A DNA stretch of 64,000 bases from Caulobacter rhizosphaerae. GTDB taxonomy: Bacteria > Pseudomonadota > Alphaproteobacteria > Caulobacterales > Caulobacteraceae. This document shows positions 41,867 through 50,984 of this stretch, piece by piece. The DNA lies in NCBI RefSeq assembly GCF_010977555.1, contig NZ_CP048815.1, positions 5,324,501 to 5,388,500 on the forward strand, in the 5' to 3' direction. The first letter of the stretch is position 1, and every line of letters starts with the position of its first letter. Below the pieces are notes generated by a model. That model was given only the letters and a program-made list of their open reading frames with translations, was not told where the DNA came from and ran no database searches. Both the position numbers and the translations under genes were made by a program.

Positions 41867-44800
41867 CAGCGTACCTCCGTCTTGGCGGGGACCAGGTTCC
41901 AGCCCCGCAGTTCGACCCTCGCGCCCGCCCTCGCGTCGCCCGGATAGAGGATCTCCACCGTCCGGCGCTCGCCCGGCAGCAGCGAGACGTAGTTGTCGGC
42001 ATAGTAGGCGGGCAAGATCCGCGCGCCCTTGGCGTCGAGCAGGGTCAGCTTTCCGTTCAGGGCCGGAGCCGCGCCGGTGTTGACCAGGGTCACGGTGACT
42101 ACGGTCTCGGCGCCCGCCTTGGCGTCGGCGGCGGTGATCGACACCGCCTGGGCCGCCATGGCCGACAGCTTGCGCTCGCCCTCGGCGTCCTTGGCGACCC
42201 AGTAGAGGTTGCTCGACAACGGCGCGCTGTCGGCGGCGGTCAGGTCCAGCCGCACCACCACCGCGCCTTGGGCCAGCGGGCCCGACAGGTCCAGCGTCTC
42301 GCCCAGCGCCACGCCGTTGGCCGGGGCGTCGATTCGCCAGGTCCGCTCGGCCAGCGGCTTGCCGTCCAGGCCCACCACCCGGGCGCGCAGGGCCGCGCCC
42401 GAAATCGGCGCGAGGCCGTTGTTGACCACGGCCAGCCGATGGTCGGCCAGGCTCATCTGGACGTGGACGGGCTCGGCGGCCTTCTGGGTTCCGTAGTAGG
42501 CGGCGTGGGTGTCGTAGTCGTGGCTGAGGATCTGCCACATCGTGCTGGGCCAGGCCGGCTGGGTCATCCATAGCAGGCGGCCCGACGACTTCGTCCACAG
42601 CTCCTGGTTCATGCCCTCGAAGATCGCCCTGTGGGTCTCGTAGTTCATCAGCTGGGCCTTGCGCTCGAAGTCCTCCAGACTGGTGGCGGGGCCCAGCTTG
42701 GCGGCCATGGCGTCGAGGAAGGTCTTGGTGTCGCCGTTCCCGGTCGGATGCCAGTCGTGATAGGCCCAGACGTCGCTGATCGGCCAACGGTCGGGCGCGG
42801 GCACGGCGGCCTCGAAGGCCTCCAGGGTCGGGAACGACGGCGTGCCCACCTCGACCGAGAAGCCCTTGGCGTGCTCGGTGAAATAGGTCTCCGGCTCGCG
42901 GTAGTTATAGGGCCCGCTGTTCTGCAGGTTCACCCGGTTGGAGCTGCCGGTGTACCAGCGCGTGCCGTCCAGGTCGTGGACCAGGGCCTCCAGCCCCTCA
43001 TTGAGAATCGGCTGCGGCACGCCCTCGTTGCGGCCGAACCACAGGGCGATCGAAGGGTGGTTGCGATAGCGGCTGATCACGTCGGCGGCGTTCTTCAGGA
43101 ACAGCGGCACGTCCTGCGGCTCCAGCTGGAAGTCCTGGGTCGAGGCCCAGAAGTCGTTCAGCACCAGCAGGCCGTACTCGTCGGCCAGGTCGTAGAAGAC
43201 GTCCTCGGTGTTCTGCCCGACCCAGTTGCGAATGACGTTGAGGTGGGCGTCCTTGTGCAGGCGGAAATAGGGCTCCAGCCGCTCGCGCGACACCCGCTTG
43301 CGCCAGTCGTCCGTGCCCCAGTTGCCGCCGCGCGCGGCGATCTTCACGCCATTGACCTTGATCACCAGATAGGGCGTCAGGCCGGCGTCGGGCACATCGC
43401 GGACCGCCGGGGAGGTTTCGCCAACCTTGGTCAGCGACGTCGCCCAGCCGTCGGTAACCTTGCGGATGCCTTCGTGGCTGCCGTCGGTGATGTCCTGGCC
43501 CAGCTGCCGGGCCTTGGCGTAATCGACCTCGACGCGCCGCAGCTCGCCGTGCGTGTCCATCAGCGACAGCTCGTAGGTCATCTGTCGCAGGCCGATGCGG
43601 CTGTCCTTCTGGTCGGAGACCTTGCCGTCGACGCTGGCCAGCAGGCGCAGGCCGTACAAGGTCTGGGCGCCGTAGCCATTGGGCCACCAGAGCCTGGGGT
43701 TCCGGATCGACAGCTGCGGGAAGTCGGCGGGGGTGAACACCACCTGGGCCTGGCCGGGCGTGACGGTGACGGTCTTCTCGACGGCGACGGTGTCGAAGGC
43801 GGCGCGGACCGTCGCCTGGACCGGGGCGTCCGTCAGGTTCTCGACCGGCACGGCGATCTCGACCTCGGCGACGCTGTTGTCAGCTTTCGGCAGGGTCGTA
43901 ACGACATGGCTGTCGCCGATCCGCACCGGGCCGGTCGAACGCAGCACCACGTCCTGCCACAGGCCGGCGTTGCGGTCGCGGACGCTGGGGATCCAGTCCC
44001 AGCCCTCGCTGGCGATGAAGGTCGGACCGTCCAGGGCCTGCATGCCGCCGTTCTCGCCGACCCCGGCGGTCAGGGACTCCTCGTGAGCCAGGCCCGGATG
44101 CGGCGGCGGCGAGATCCTGACCGCGACGACGTTGGCCGCGCCGGGCTTCAGCTTGCCGGTGACGTCGAACTGGCCGCGGATGAAAGCGCCCCTCAGCTCG
44201 CCCAGCTTCTCGCCGTTCAGCCAGACCTCGGCGGCATAGTTGATCCCCTTGAAGACCAGCTGCTGGCGGCGGCCCTCCTGGCCGGCGGGGGCGACGAACT
44301 CGCTGCGGTACCAGTAGTCCTGCTTGTTCAGGCTCTCTGGAATGGCCGCGTTGTTCAGGCCGTAGTCCGGGTCCGGATAGACGCCGCGGTCGACCAGCGT
44401 GGTCAGCACCGTTCCGGGAACCGTGGCCGCATACCAGGATTTGGCGTCATAGCCAGCTTTTGACAGCGCTGTCTCAGCATCCATGACCTTCGGCGCCTCG
44501 GCCAGCGACCAGCGCTTCAGGACCCACGCCTCGGCGCCTTCCGCGCCCGGCGCGGCGACCAGGGCGGGGCCGGCATAGGGGGCGACGGCGACCGGCTTGG
44601 AGAACGGGGCCTTGCTCTTCGGGCGCGTCCAGGCGTCCTGCGGCGACACCTGGCCGTACATCTGGCGCACCTGCACCGCCCAGGTCGGGCTGCCCGGCTC
44701 GTACACGGTCAGGTCGGGGTTGGGCTTGGTTGAGGCCAGGGTCTTCAGGGCCGCGGGGGCCAAGGCCGAGGCCTGGACCGTGAAGCCCGCCACCTTGCCG

Positions 44801-45309
44801 CCGAACGGCGCCGTCCCGGCCAGCTTGCGCGGACCCAGTTGGACGGTGGCGGCCGGAGCAACCGGCGTCGCCGGCCCTTCGGCGACCTTGGTCCCGTCGA
44901 CATAGAGCGCGACCGTCGCGCCGTCCGACACCGCCGCCACATGGCTCCAGGCCCCCGGCTTCAGCGCCGTCGCGCCCTTGACCGCGGACGCTCCGGCCCA
45001 GACGGCCGGCGCGCCGTCTTCCAGCCCGATGAAGCGACCGCCGCTGGCCGGGTCGCCGATCCCGGCCACGACCACCCGCCCGGCCGAGGCCGCCGATGGC
45101 GCGATCCAGCCCTGCAGCGACCAGGGTCCCTCGGCCGGCAACGGATTTCCGGCCAGCGGCTTGGCCAAGCCGTCGCCGCCGCGCGGCAGGTCGGCGTTGT
45201 AGGGGCCGTAGACGGACGATGTCTGGGCGGCGGCCGGCAGGGCGACCAGGACGGCGCAGGTCGCCAGCAGCGACAGGCGCAGCATCCGGCGGGCGAACTT
45301 GGTTTTCAT
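41866..45309 (-). CDS. GH2 glycoside hydrolase with N-terminal LamG-like domain (exo-beta-glucosaminidase / beta-mannosidase type)
   Basis: A 1147-residue secreted enzyme with a signal peptide (to about 28). A laminin-G/concanavalin-like domain (about 45-200) has GPWSLQGWIAP and WSHVAAVSDGATVALYVDG. The GH2 sugar-binding domain follows (YWYRSEFVAP, NYAAEVWLNGEKLG), then the immunoglobulin and barrel domains. The acid/base is the Glu in ALWFGRNEG and the nucleophile the Glu in FSVEVGTPSFP. This layout is closest to exo-beta-D-glucosaminidase and beta-mannosidase members; exact sugar unknown. The operator-like 44461-44474 lies inside it. Confidence 0.9.
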   Translation of the reverse strand: MKTKFARRMLRLSLLATCAVLVALPAAAQTSSVYGPYNADLPRGGDGLAKPLAGNPLPAEGPWSLQGWIAPSAASAGRVVVAGIGDPASGGRFIGLEDGAPAVWAGASAVKGATALKPGAWSHVAAVSDGATVALYVDGTKVAEGPATPVAPAATVQLGPRKLAGTAPFGGKVAGFTVQASALAPAALKTLASTKPNPDLTVYEPGSPTWAVQVRQMYGQVSPQDAWTRPKSKAPFSKPVAVAPYAGPALVAAPGAEGAEAWVLKRWSLAEAPKVMDAETALSKAGYDAKSWYAATVPGTVLTTLVDRGVYPDPDYGLNNAAIPESLNKQDYWYRSEFVAPAGQEGRRQQLVFKGINYAAEVWLNGEKLGELRGAFIRGQFDVTGKLKPGAANVVAVRISPPPHPGLAHEESLTAGVGENGGMQALDGPTFIASEGWDWIPSVRDRNAGLWQDVVLRSTGPVRIGDSHVVTTLPKADNSVAEVEIAVPVENLTDAPVQATVRAAFDTVAVEKTVTVTPGQAQVVFTPADFPQLSIRNPRLWWPNGYGAQTLYGLRLLASVDGKVSDQKDSRIGLRQMTYELSLMDTHGELRRVEVDYAKARQLGQDITDGSHEGIRKVTDGWATSLTKVGETSPAVRDVPDAGLTPYLVIKVNGVKIAARGGNWGTDDWRKRVSRERLEPYFRLHKDAHLNVIRNWVGQNTEDVFYDLADEYGLLVLNDFWASTQDFQLEPQDVPLFLKNAADVISRYRNHPSIALWFGRNEGVPQPILNEGLEALVHDLDGTRWYTGSSNRVNLQNSGPYNYREPETYFTEHAKGFSVEVGTPSFPTLEAFEAAVPAPDRWPISDVWAYHDWHPTGNGDTKTFLDAMAAKLGPATSLEDFERKAQLMNYETHRAIFEGMNQELWTKSSGRLLWMTQPAWPSTMWQILSHDYDTHAAYYGTQKAAEPVHVQMSLADHRLAVVNNGLAPISGAALRARVVGLDGKPLAERTWRIDAPANGVALGETLDLSGPLAQGAVVVRLDLTAADSAPLSSNLYWVAKDAEGERKLSAMAAQAVSITAADAKAGAETVVTVTLVNTGAAPALNGKLTLLDAKGARILPAYYADNYVSLLPGERRTVEILYPGDARAGARVELRGWNLVPAKTEVR
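44461..44474. promoter_or_regulatory. Intragenic LacI-type operator in the GH2 gene
   Basis: TGACAGCGCTGTCT, identical over 14 bases to the site before GH3, lies about 840 bases inside the GH2 coding region. It could be an auxiliary or roadblock site, or chance coding sequence (it encodes ETALS). Confidence 0.4.
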
Positions 45310-45378
45310 GTCTTTCCTCCTCGGGTCGGCCTCTTCGGGCCCTTGTTTGTCTTCTGGGTTGTCTTCAGGGACGGGTCT

Positions 45379-46875
45379 TCAAGGTCGTGGCAGCAGGCGG
45401 CAAAGCGCGCCGCGGTCGTCTTTCGTGGTCCGGGGGCCGGACGGGGTGAAGGCGATCGCCTCGACCGCCGCCGTCTGGGCAGGCCACGGCGTCAGGCCCG
45501 GTCCGTTCGGATCACCGGTGCGGGCGAAATTGGTCCAATAGGCCTGAAGCGGAGGCCAGGCGGCCGGGGTCGCGCCGGCCGGCGGCGTGTCGAACACGAA
45601 GGGCAGCTCCGAGCCGTGCCGCACCGGTCCGGCGCCGGGGGCGGCGACCGCCAGTTCGTAGCGCCAAGTCCGCTGGCCAATCGCGACATGGCGCGCCGCC
45701 ACCCAGGTCGCCGGACAGCGGAAGCCGGTGTCGGCGGCGATCTGGTCGGCGGTCTCGTCCGACGCCGCGCCCCGGGCGCCGATCCCGTAGAGCCGGAGCG
45801 CTTGGTCTGGGTCCTGGTAATTGGCTTTCACCCAGGCCGAGGCGTTGGCCGCGCCGCCGTACAGCGACAGCTCCCGGGCGCTGTTGCCGATGATCAACGG
45901 CACGCGGGCCTGGCGGCCGGCGGCCAGGGTCGCGGCCGGCGGCTCACGGATCACCGCCCCGTCGACCACCGCCTGCAGCCAGACGAAACCGTCGTCGGCG
46001 ATCGGCGGCTTGAGACCCTCGGCGGCGTCGAGCACGGCCGGACCCGAGGCGGCGCGCAGCCCGTCCAGGTCCTTGGCGCCCAGCGCCCGGCCCAAAGCCT
46101 GGCCCAGGGCCTCGTTCTCAGCCAGGGACCGCGGCGGCAGGCCGAAGCCCGCCGCGCCGCTCTGTTCGATGGCCTTGTGGAACAGGTCCCGGGCCTCGGG
46201 AGCCAGCATCAGCAGCCCCACGTCCTGGCCACCGGCCGAGTGGCCGAACAGCGTCACATTGCCGGGATCGCCACCGAACCGGGCGATATTGTCACGCACC
46301 CAGCGCAGGGCGGCGATCTGGTCCATCAGGGCGTAGTTGCCCGAGGCTCCGCCGCCCTCGGCGGTCAAGCCGGGATGGGACAGGAAACCGAAGGCCCCCA
46401 GCCGGTACTGGATCGACACCAGCACCACGCCCTGGTCGACGAGACTCGACTCGACCGTGCCCCGCGCCGATCCGGCCCGGTTGGCCCCGCCATGGATCCA
46501 GACCATGACCGGCAGAGGCTTGGCCGGCCTGAGCGCCGGCGTGCGGACGTCGAGATAGAGGCAGTCCTCCCGGCTGTCGGCGGCGTCCTTGGCGTTCCAG
46601 CCGTAGGACCTCTGCAGGCAGGGCGGACCCGAAGCTGTCGCGTCGCGGGTCCCGGTCCAGGGCGGAACGGCGGCCGGCGGCTTCCAGCGGCGGTCTCCGA
46701 TGGGCGGGACGGCGAAGGGCACGCCGCGAAAGACCGCCCCGGCGCCGCGCGCCTCGCCGTGGATCGCGCCGCCGGTGACGGTGACTTCGACGCCGTCGCT
46801 CGCGAAAGTCGTTCCCGCCGCCCCGAAGGCCAGCAGAACGGCCAGGGCGACGGCGCGGCCGTCAGGCGACGGCAT
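45379..46875 (-). CDS. Type B carboxylesterase (secreted)
   Basis: A 498-residue serine esterase with a signal peptide. PVMVWIHGGANRAGS is the oxyanion region, SEDCLYL-like REDCLYLDV the N-terminal signature, FGHSAGGQDV the Ser elbow, GNSARELSLYG the probable Glu region, and RHGSELPFVFD the catalytic His. ATG 46875 lies inside the end of the ROK kinase gene (14-base overlap), so the genes are coupled. Likely removes acyl or aryl esters from the imported glycan. Confidence 0.9.
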   Translation of the reverse strand: MPSPDGRAVALAVLLAFGAAGTTFASDGVEVTVTGGAIHGEARGAGAVFRGVPFAVPPIGDRRWKPPAAVPPWTGTRDATASGPPCLQRSYGWNAKDAADSREDCLYLDVRTPALRPAKPLPVMVWIHGGANRAGSARGTVESSLVDQGVVLVSIQYRLGAFGFLSHPGLTAEGGGASGNYALMDQIAALRWVRDNIARFGGDPGNVTLFGHSAGGQDVGLLMLAPEARDLFHKAIEQSGAAGFGLPPRSLAENEALGQALGRALGAKDLDGLRAASGPAVLDAAEGLKPPIADDGFVWLQAVVDGAVIREPPAATLAAGRQARVPLIIGNSARELSLYGGAANASAWVKANYQDPDQALRLYGIGARGAASDETADQIAADTGFRCPATWVAARHVAIGQRTWRYELAVAAPGAGPVRHGSELPFVFDTPPAGATPAAWPPLQAYWTNFARTGDPNGPGLTPWPAQTAAVEAIAFTPSGPRTTKDDRGALCRLLPRP

Positions 46876-47785
46876 GGGCGGCGGCTTCGGCCGGCGTCCA
46901 CAGGCGCGCGGCGCCCCGCACGCCCGACGAGTCGCCCCACTGCGCCGGAGCCAGCCTGGCCCGCCAGCCGTCGGAGAAGACATGAGGTTCGATGAAGGCC
47001 GGCAGGCGGTCGTAGAGTTCGCCGACGTTCGACAGGCCGCCGCCGAACACGAAGGCGTCGGGATCGACGATGTCGGCGATCACCGCCAGGCCGCGGCCCA
47101 GGCGGTCCAGATAGCGGTCGAAACTGATCGTAGCCTCGGCGTCTCCTGCCCGGGCGGCGGCGATGATCTCCTCGCCGGCCAGGGCCTGGCCGGTGCGTTC
47201 GGCGTGGTCGCGGCGAAAGCCCGTGCCCGAGATCCAAGTCTCCAGGCAGCCATGCCGGCCGCACCAGCAGGCGGGGCCCGGCGACTCTTCGGGCTTGGGC
47301 CAGGGCAGGGGCGCGTGGCCCCATTCGCCGGCCAGGCCGTTGGCGCCCTCGACCAGCTTGCCATCGACCGCCAGGCCGCCGCCGCAGCCGGTGCCGATGA
47401 TCACCGCGAAGACCACCGCAAGGCCGGCCGCCGCGCCGTCGACGGCTTCGGACAGGGCCAGGCAGTTGGCGTCGTTGGCCAGCCGCACAGGGCGGCTCAG
47501 ACCCGCTTCCAGGTCCTCGCGGAACCGGCGGCCGTTCAGCCAGGTGGAATTGGCGTTGCGCATCACGCCCGTGCGCGGCGACACCGAGCCAGGGGCGCCG
47601 ACCCCGATCGAGCCGCGACCGCCGGCCTGCTGCTCGGCCTGGGCGATCAGGTCGCGGACCGTGGCGATGGCCGCGTCGTAGGACCCAGGGTTGGGCGCCC
47701 GCACCCGGGCCAGGAACCGGCCGTCCGGCGACAGGGCGGCGGCTTCGATCTTCGTGCCGCCAAAATCAACGCCGACCTGAATCAA
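46862..47785 (-). CDS. ROK-family sugar kinase (fructokinase / N-acetylhexosamine kinase type)
   Basis: A 307-residue cytoplasmic kinase. DFGGTKIEAA is the phosphate loop, ANDANCLALSEA holds the catalytic Asp, GTGCGGGLAVDG and GEWGHAPL bind sugar, and CWCGRHGCLETWISG is the zinc knuckle. A TTG at 47785 is chosen as start because GGAGG lies 10 bases before it and homology begins there; an ATG at 47842 has no ribosome site. First gene of the operon with the esterase, GH2 and SGNH genes. Confidence 0.88.
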   Translation of the reverse strand: MIQVGVDFGGTKIEAAALSPDGRFLARVRAPNPGSYDAAIATVRDLIAQAEQQAGGRGSIGVGAPGSVSPRTGVMRNANSTWLNGRRFREDLEAGLSRPVRLANDANCLALSEAVDGAAAGLAVVFAVIIGTGCGGGLAVDGKLVEGANGLAGEWGHAPLPWPKPEESPGPACWCGRHGCLETWISGTGFRRDHAERTGQALAGEEIIAAARAGDAEATISFDRYLDRLGRGLAVIADIVDPDAFVFGGGLSNVGELYDRLPAFIEPHVFSDGWRARLAPAQWGDSSGVRGAARLWTPAEAAAHAVA

Positions 47786-47884
47786 ACCTGGTTTCCTCCA
47801 GACGTCCGGATCACACGCTACGGTGCTTCCGGCTTGCCTCATAGTCAGCAGCGTCGAATAAAGAAAGCAATTTAAACAATTCGT

Positions 47885-47904
47885 CGATAGCGGTGAAGCT
47901 ATCG
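47885..47904. promoter_or_regulatory. Inverted repeat between divergent ROK genes
   Basis: CGATAGC and GCTATCG flank GGTGAA, next to an AT-rich stretch (47858-47882) unusual for this genome. Probably the operator of the ROK repressor controlling both directions. Confidence 0.5.
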
Positions 47905-47952
47905 CGAGCGCCCATCGCGATGCTACTAGGGCGTTAGGTCTAAGGTCATCGA

Positions 47953-49176
47953 ATGCCGTCCTCGGAAATCTCGCGAAAGTCCAACCGGAAGCGCACCGCC
48001 GGCGCCAGCCTCTCGGGCGCCAATCTCGAGCGGGTCGGCGACCATAACCAGCGCGTCATCCTGCAGGCCATCCGCGTCAACGGTCCGATCACTCGCGTGA
48101 CCCTGGCCCAGATCACCGGCCTGACGCCGCCGGCCGTGGCCAACATCACCAAGCGCCTGCTGGACGACGGCCTGATCCTGGAGGCCGGCCGGGTCCAGGG
48201 GGCGCGCGGCCAACCGGCCATGAACCTGACGATCAACCCCGACGGCTGCCTGTCGATCGGCGTCAACATCGACCGCGACCACATCACCGTGGTCATGCTG
48301 GACCTGCTGGGCGCGGTGCGGGCCCGGGCCAGCAAGGAGATCGAATTCCCCCTGCCCGCCGACGTGGCCAAGTTCTGCAAGGCCCAGATCCACAAGATGC
48401 TGGCCGGCTGGAAGGGCGAGCCGCCGCGCCTGGCGGGCATCGGCGTCGCCCTGCCCGACGACCTGGGGCGGGTGGACCTGCCGCACCGACCCGAGAACTA
48501 CGGCGTCTGGAGCACGGTCGACATCGGCAAGCTGATGGCCGAGATCCTGCCCCTGCCGGTGTTCCTCGAGAACGACGCCGCCGCCGCCGCCCTGGGCGAG
48601 CTGCAGTTCGGCCACGGCCTGCGGCGTCCCAGCTTCTTCTACGTCCTGGTCTCGTCGGGCCTGGGCGGCGGCCTGGTGATCGAGGGCGACTATTTCCGCG
48701 GCGCCCAGGGGCGCAGCGGCGAGATCGGCTTCCTGCCGGTCAGCTCGCCGGAGACCAAGGCCCGCTCGCTGCAGGAGGTGGTGTCGCTGTCGGCGCTCTA
48801 CGCCCATCTCGAGGCGGGCGGGATCCTGGTCGAGCGCCCGGACCAGCTGATCGACCTGTCGGCCGAGGGCCAGGCGCTGGTCGAGGCGTGGATCGACCTG
48901 TCGGCCCGGCTGCTGGTCCCGCCTTTCGTCGGGATCAGCTGCGTGGTCAACCCCGAGGCCATCTATGTGGGCGGACGCCTGCCCACCGCCCTGCTCGACC
49001 GACTGGTCGCGGCGGTCAATGCTAGGCTGGCCGCGATCATCGACGTGCCGGCCCTGGCCCGGGTCGAGCGGGCCGCCACCTCGGCCGACGGCCCGGCGGT
49101 CGGGGCGGCCCTGCTGCCGTTCACGGCCCAGCTGCTGCCCTCCCGCGCCGCCCTGATGAAGACCGGCCAGGGGTAA
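47953..49176 (+). CDS. ROK-family transcriptional repressor (NagC/XylR type)
   Basis: A 407-residue regulator: a winged helix (about 30-85, VTLAQITGLTPPAVANITKRLLDDGLI) and a ROK sugar-binding domain (FLENDAAAAALGE, SSGLGGGLVIEGDYFRGAQGRSGEIGF). The cysteine zinc knuckle of ROK kinases is absent, replaced by VSSPETKARSLQE, so it should sense sugar without kinase activity. It is divergent from the operon and likely its local regulator. Confidence 0.9.
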   Translation: MPSSEISRKSNRKRTAGASLSGANLERVGDHNQRVILQAIRVNGPITRVTLAQITGLTPPAVANITKRLLDDGLILEAGRVQGARGQPAMNLTINPDGCLSIGVNIDRDHITVVMLDLLGAVRARASKEIEFPLPADVAKFCKAQIHKMLAGWKGEPPRLAGIGVALPDDLGRVDLPHRPENYGVWSTVDIGKLMAEILPLPVFLENDAAAAALGELQFGHGLRRPSFFYVLVSSGLGGGLVIEGDYFRGAQGRSGEIGFLPVSSPETKARSLQEVVSLSALYAHLEAGGILVERPDQLIDLSAEGQALVEAWIDLSARLLVPPFVGISCVVNPEAIYVGGRLPTALLDRLVAAVNARLAAIIDVPALARVERAATSADGPAVGAALLPFTAQLLPSRAALMKTGQG

Positions 49177-49191
49177 CCGTCCGCCTGCGGA

Positions 49192-50787
49192 TCAGATGAT
49201 CCGCTGGGCGGTCACCGGCTGCCCCTTCCGATGCTGGGCGTCGAGCATGACGATGGTCCGATGGGCCGCCCGGATCGCGCCTTCCTGCCAGGCGCCGACA
49301 TGGCTGAGATACTCGCCGGCGAAGTGGATCGGCCCGTCCGGCTGGCCCAGCAGGCGGTAGTCCGGCTCGTCGTCGCTGGCCCAGCCCACCCCGATGCCGA
49401 GCGTGTGAGGCACCGCGGCCCACTGCACCTGCAGGGGCTTTTCCAGCAGATGGCCGCAACCGGGGTGCATGGCCTCGATGACCTTGCGGGTGTGCTCGAT
49501 CTGCTCGGCCCGCGGCAGCTTGGCCAACTGGACGGCCGCCGGCCCGCCGGTATAGGCGCCGAGGATCACCCCCGTCTTGGTGTGCAGGCCGTAGCTGGGA
49601 TACCAGACCATGTTGCTCGGCCCCTTCACGAACGAGAGGCCGCCATAGATCTGGTACTTGGGGCCCTCCCAGAACCGAGGGGCCTGCCAGGCGATCTTGA
49701 TGCTGTCGCGATAGGGCGTGCGGGCGATCGCGGCCTTGTAGGCGGGGCTGAAATCGGCGTCGATCTTGGCCAGCACCGGCAAGGGGATGGTCGAGATGCA
49801 GTAGTCGGCCTCGATCGCCAGGTCCTTGCCGGCCACCGCGTCCCGGTAGGCGATCCTGACGCCCTTCTCCGTCTTGCGGATCTGGCGCACCTCGCACTGG
49901 CGCTTGATGATCTTGGGACCCAGCGCCTGGGCGAAGGCGTGGGGAATGGCGTCCATGCCGCCCTTGGGCTGGAACATGGTGGCCTGCATGTCGATCGTCT
50001 CTTCGAACAGCACGCCGTTCCACAGGTCCTCGTCCAGCAGGGCCTTCAGGCTGATCGGGTCGTAGGGCGTAGCCCGCTCGTCGCCGGCCCCCGGCTCGAT
50101 CCTCAGCCCGGCCCGCTGCGAGCCCTTGTAGAAGAGGTCCGGAGACAGGTCGCCGTAGGTCTTCAGGAAGGCGACCATCCGCTGCTTGTCGTCGGCCGTC
50201 AGGTCGGCGTCGAGCGCGCCCGTGTTGATCGCCTTGGCCAGCAGTTCGGAGACATGGCCGCGGGTGTCGTTGATCGCCGTCCGCATCCTGATCGGCTTGC
50301 CGCCGTTGGCGTCGGGGTTCAGCAGCAGGGCGCTGCGGCTGGTGTTGACCTCGACCTCCAACTCCACCCCCAGCTCGCGGCAATAGCCCAGGACGATCTG
50401 ATGATGGCTGGGCAGGCGCGCGGCGCCGGCGTTCATGTACTGGCCTTCGTCGAACTCGCAGACCTGGCGCGAGCCGTCGGTCATCTCGATCCTGTCGCCA
50501 CGGCGCACGGTCCAGACCCGGCCGCCGGTGCGGGCCCGAGCTTCCAGGATCGTGCAGTCGTAGCCGGCCTTGCCCAGCTCCCAGGCGGCCGCCATGCCCG
50601 ATACCCCGGCCCCCAGGATCACCACCTTGGCCCCCTTGCCGCCGCCGCCCTTGGCCAGGTCGGGCGGCGCGCCGGCGAACGCCGTGGACGGCGCCAGCAG
50701 ACCCAGGGCCTGCATGGCCGTGAAGGCGGCGGTGTAGCCGCCGGCCGCCCCGACGGCGTGAATGAAGCTGCGACGGCTGACCGGCAT
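49192..50787 (-). CDS. Tat-exported flavin amine oxidase (L-amino-acid oxidase-like)
   Basis: A 531-residue FAD enzyme. The twin-arginine motif is SRRSFIHA (4-11) followed by a hydrophobic segment. The FAD fold is VVILGAGVSGMAAAWELGKAGYDCTILEAR, in which the GxGxxG and terminal Glu are clear, then RTGGRVWTVR. The C-terminus has IHFAGEYLSHVGAWQEGAIRAA. Likely oxidises an amino acid or amine in the periplasm with H2O2 release. ATG 50787 follows GAGGGG. Confidence 0.9.
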   Translation of the reverse strand: MPVSRRSFIHAVGAAGGYTAAFTAMQALGLLAPSTAFAGAPPDLAKGGGGKGAKVVILGAGVSGMAAAWELGKAGYDCTILEARARTGGRVWTVRRGDRIEMTDGSRQVCEFDEGQYMNAGAARLPSHHQIVLGYCRELGVELEVEVNTSRSALLLNPDANGGKPIRMRTAINDTRGHVSELLAKAINTGALDADLTADDKQRMVAFLKTYGDLSPDLFYKGSQRAGLRIEPGAGDERATPYDPISLKALLDEDLWNGVLFEETIDMQATMFQPKGGMDAIPHAFAQALGPKIIKRQCEVRQIRKTEKGVRIAYRDAVAGKDLAIEADYCISTIPLPVLAKIDADFSPAYKAAIARTPYRDSIKIAWQAPRFWEGPKYQIYGGLSFVKGPSNMVWYPSYGLHTKTGVILGAYTGGPAAVQLAKLPRAEQIEHTRKVIEAMHPGCGHLLEKPLQVQWAAVPHTLGIGVGWASDDEPDYRLLGQPDGPIHFAGEYLSHVGAWQEGAIRAAHRTIVMLDAQHRKGQPVTAQRII

Positions 50788-50984
50788 GCGTGACCCCTCG
50801 TTGCCCGTTTGATCAGGCCATGCGAGGCGGCGGCTCGCCACGGGTCAATCAAACACGACGGCGTCGCGCGTTTGCGGGCGGGGCGCCGCTGACGCTTGCG
50901 GACGGCGCCGCATTTCGCGGCGCGCGTCCGCCCCCGTGCGCCAGCAGGCAAGATCTCGTGCGCGTACGGACAACCCGTCGGGAT

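Noticed and set aside
50788..50984. GC-rich hairpins between the amine oxidase and the alpha/beta hydrolase genes
   Set aside because: Stems around 50900-50930 are imperfect and not clearly placed as a terminator; no firm feature could be defined.
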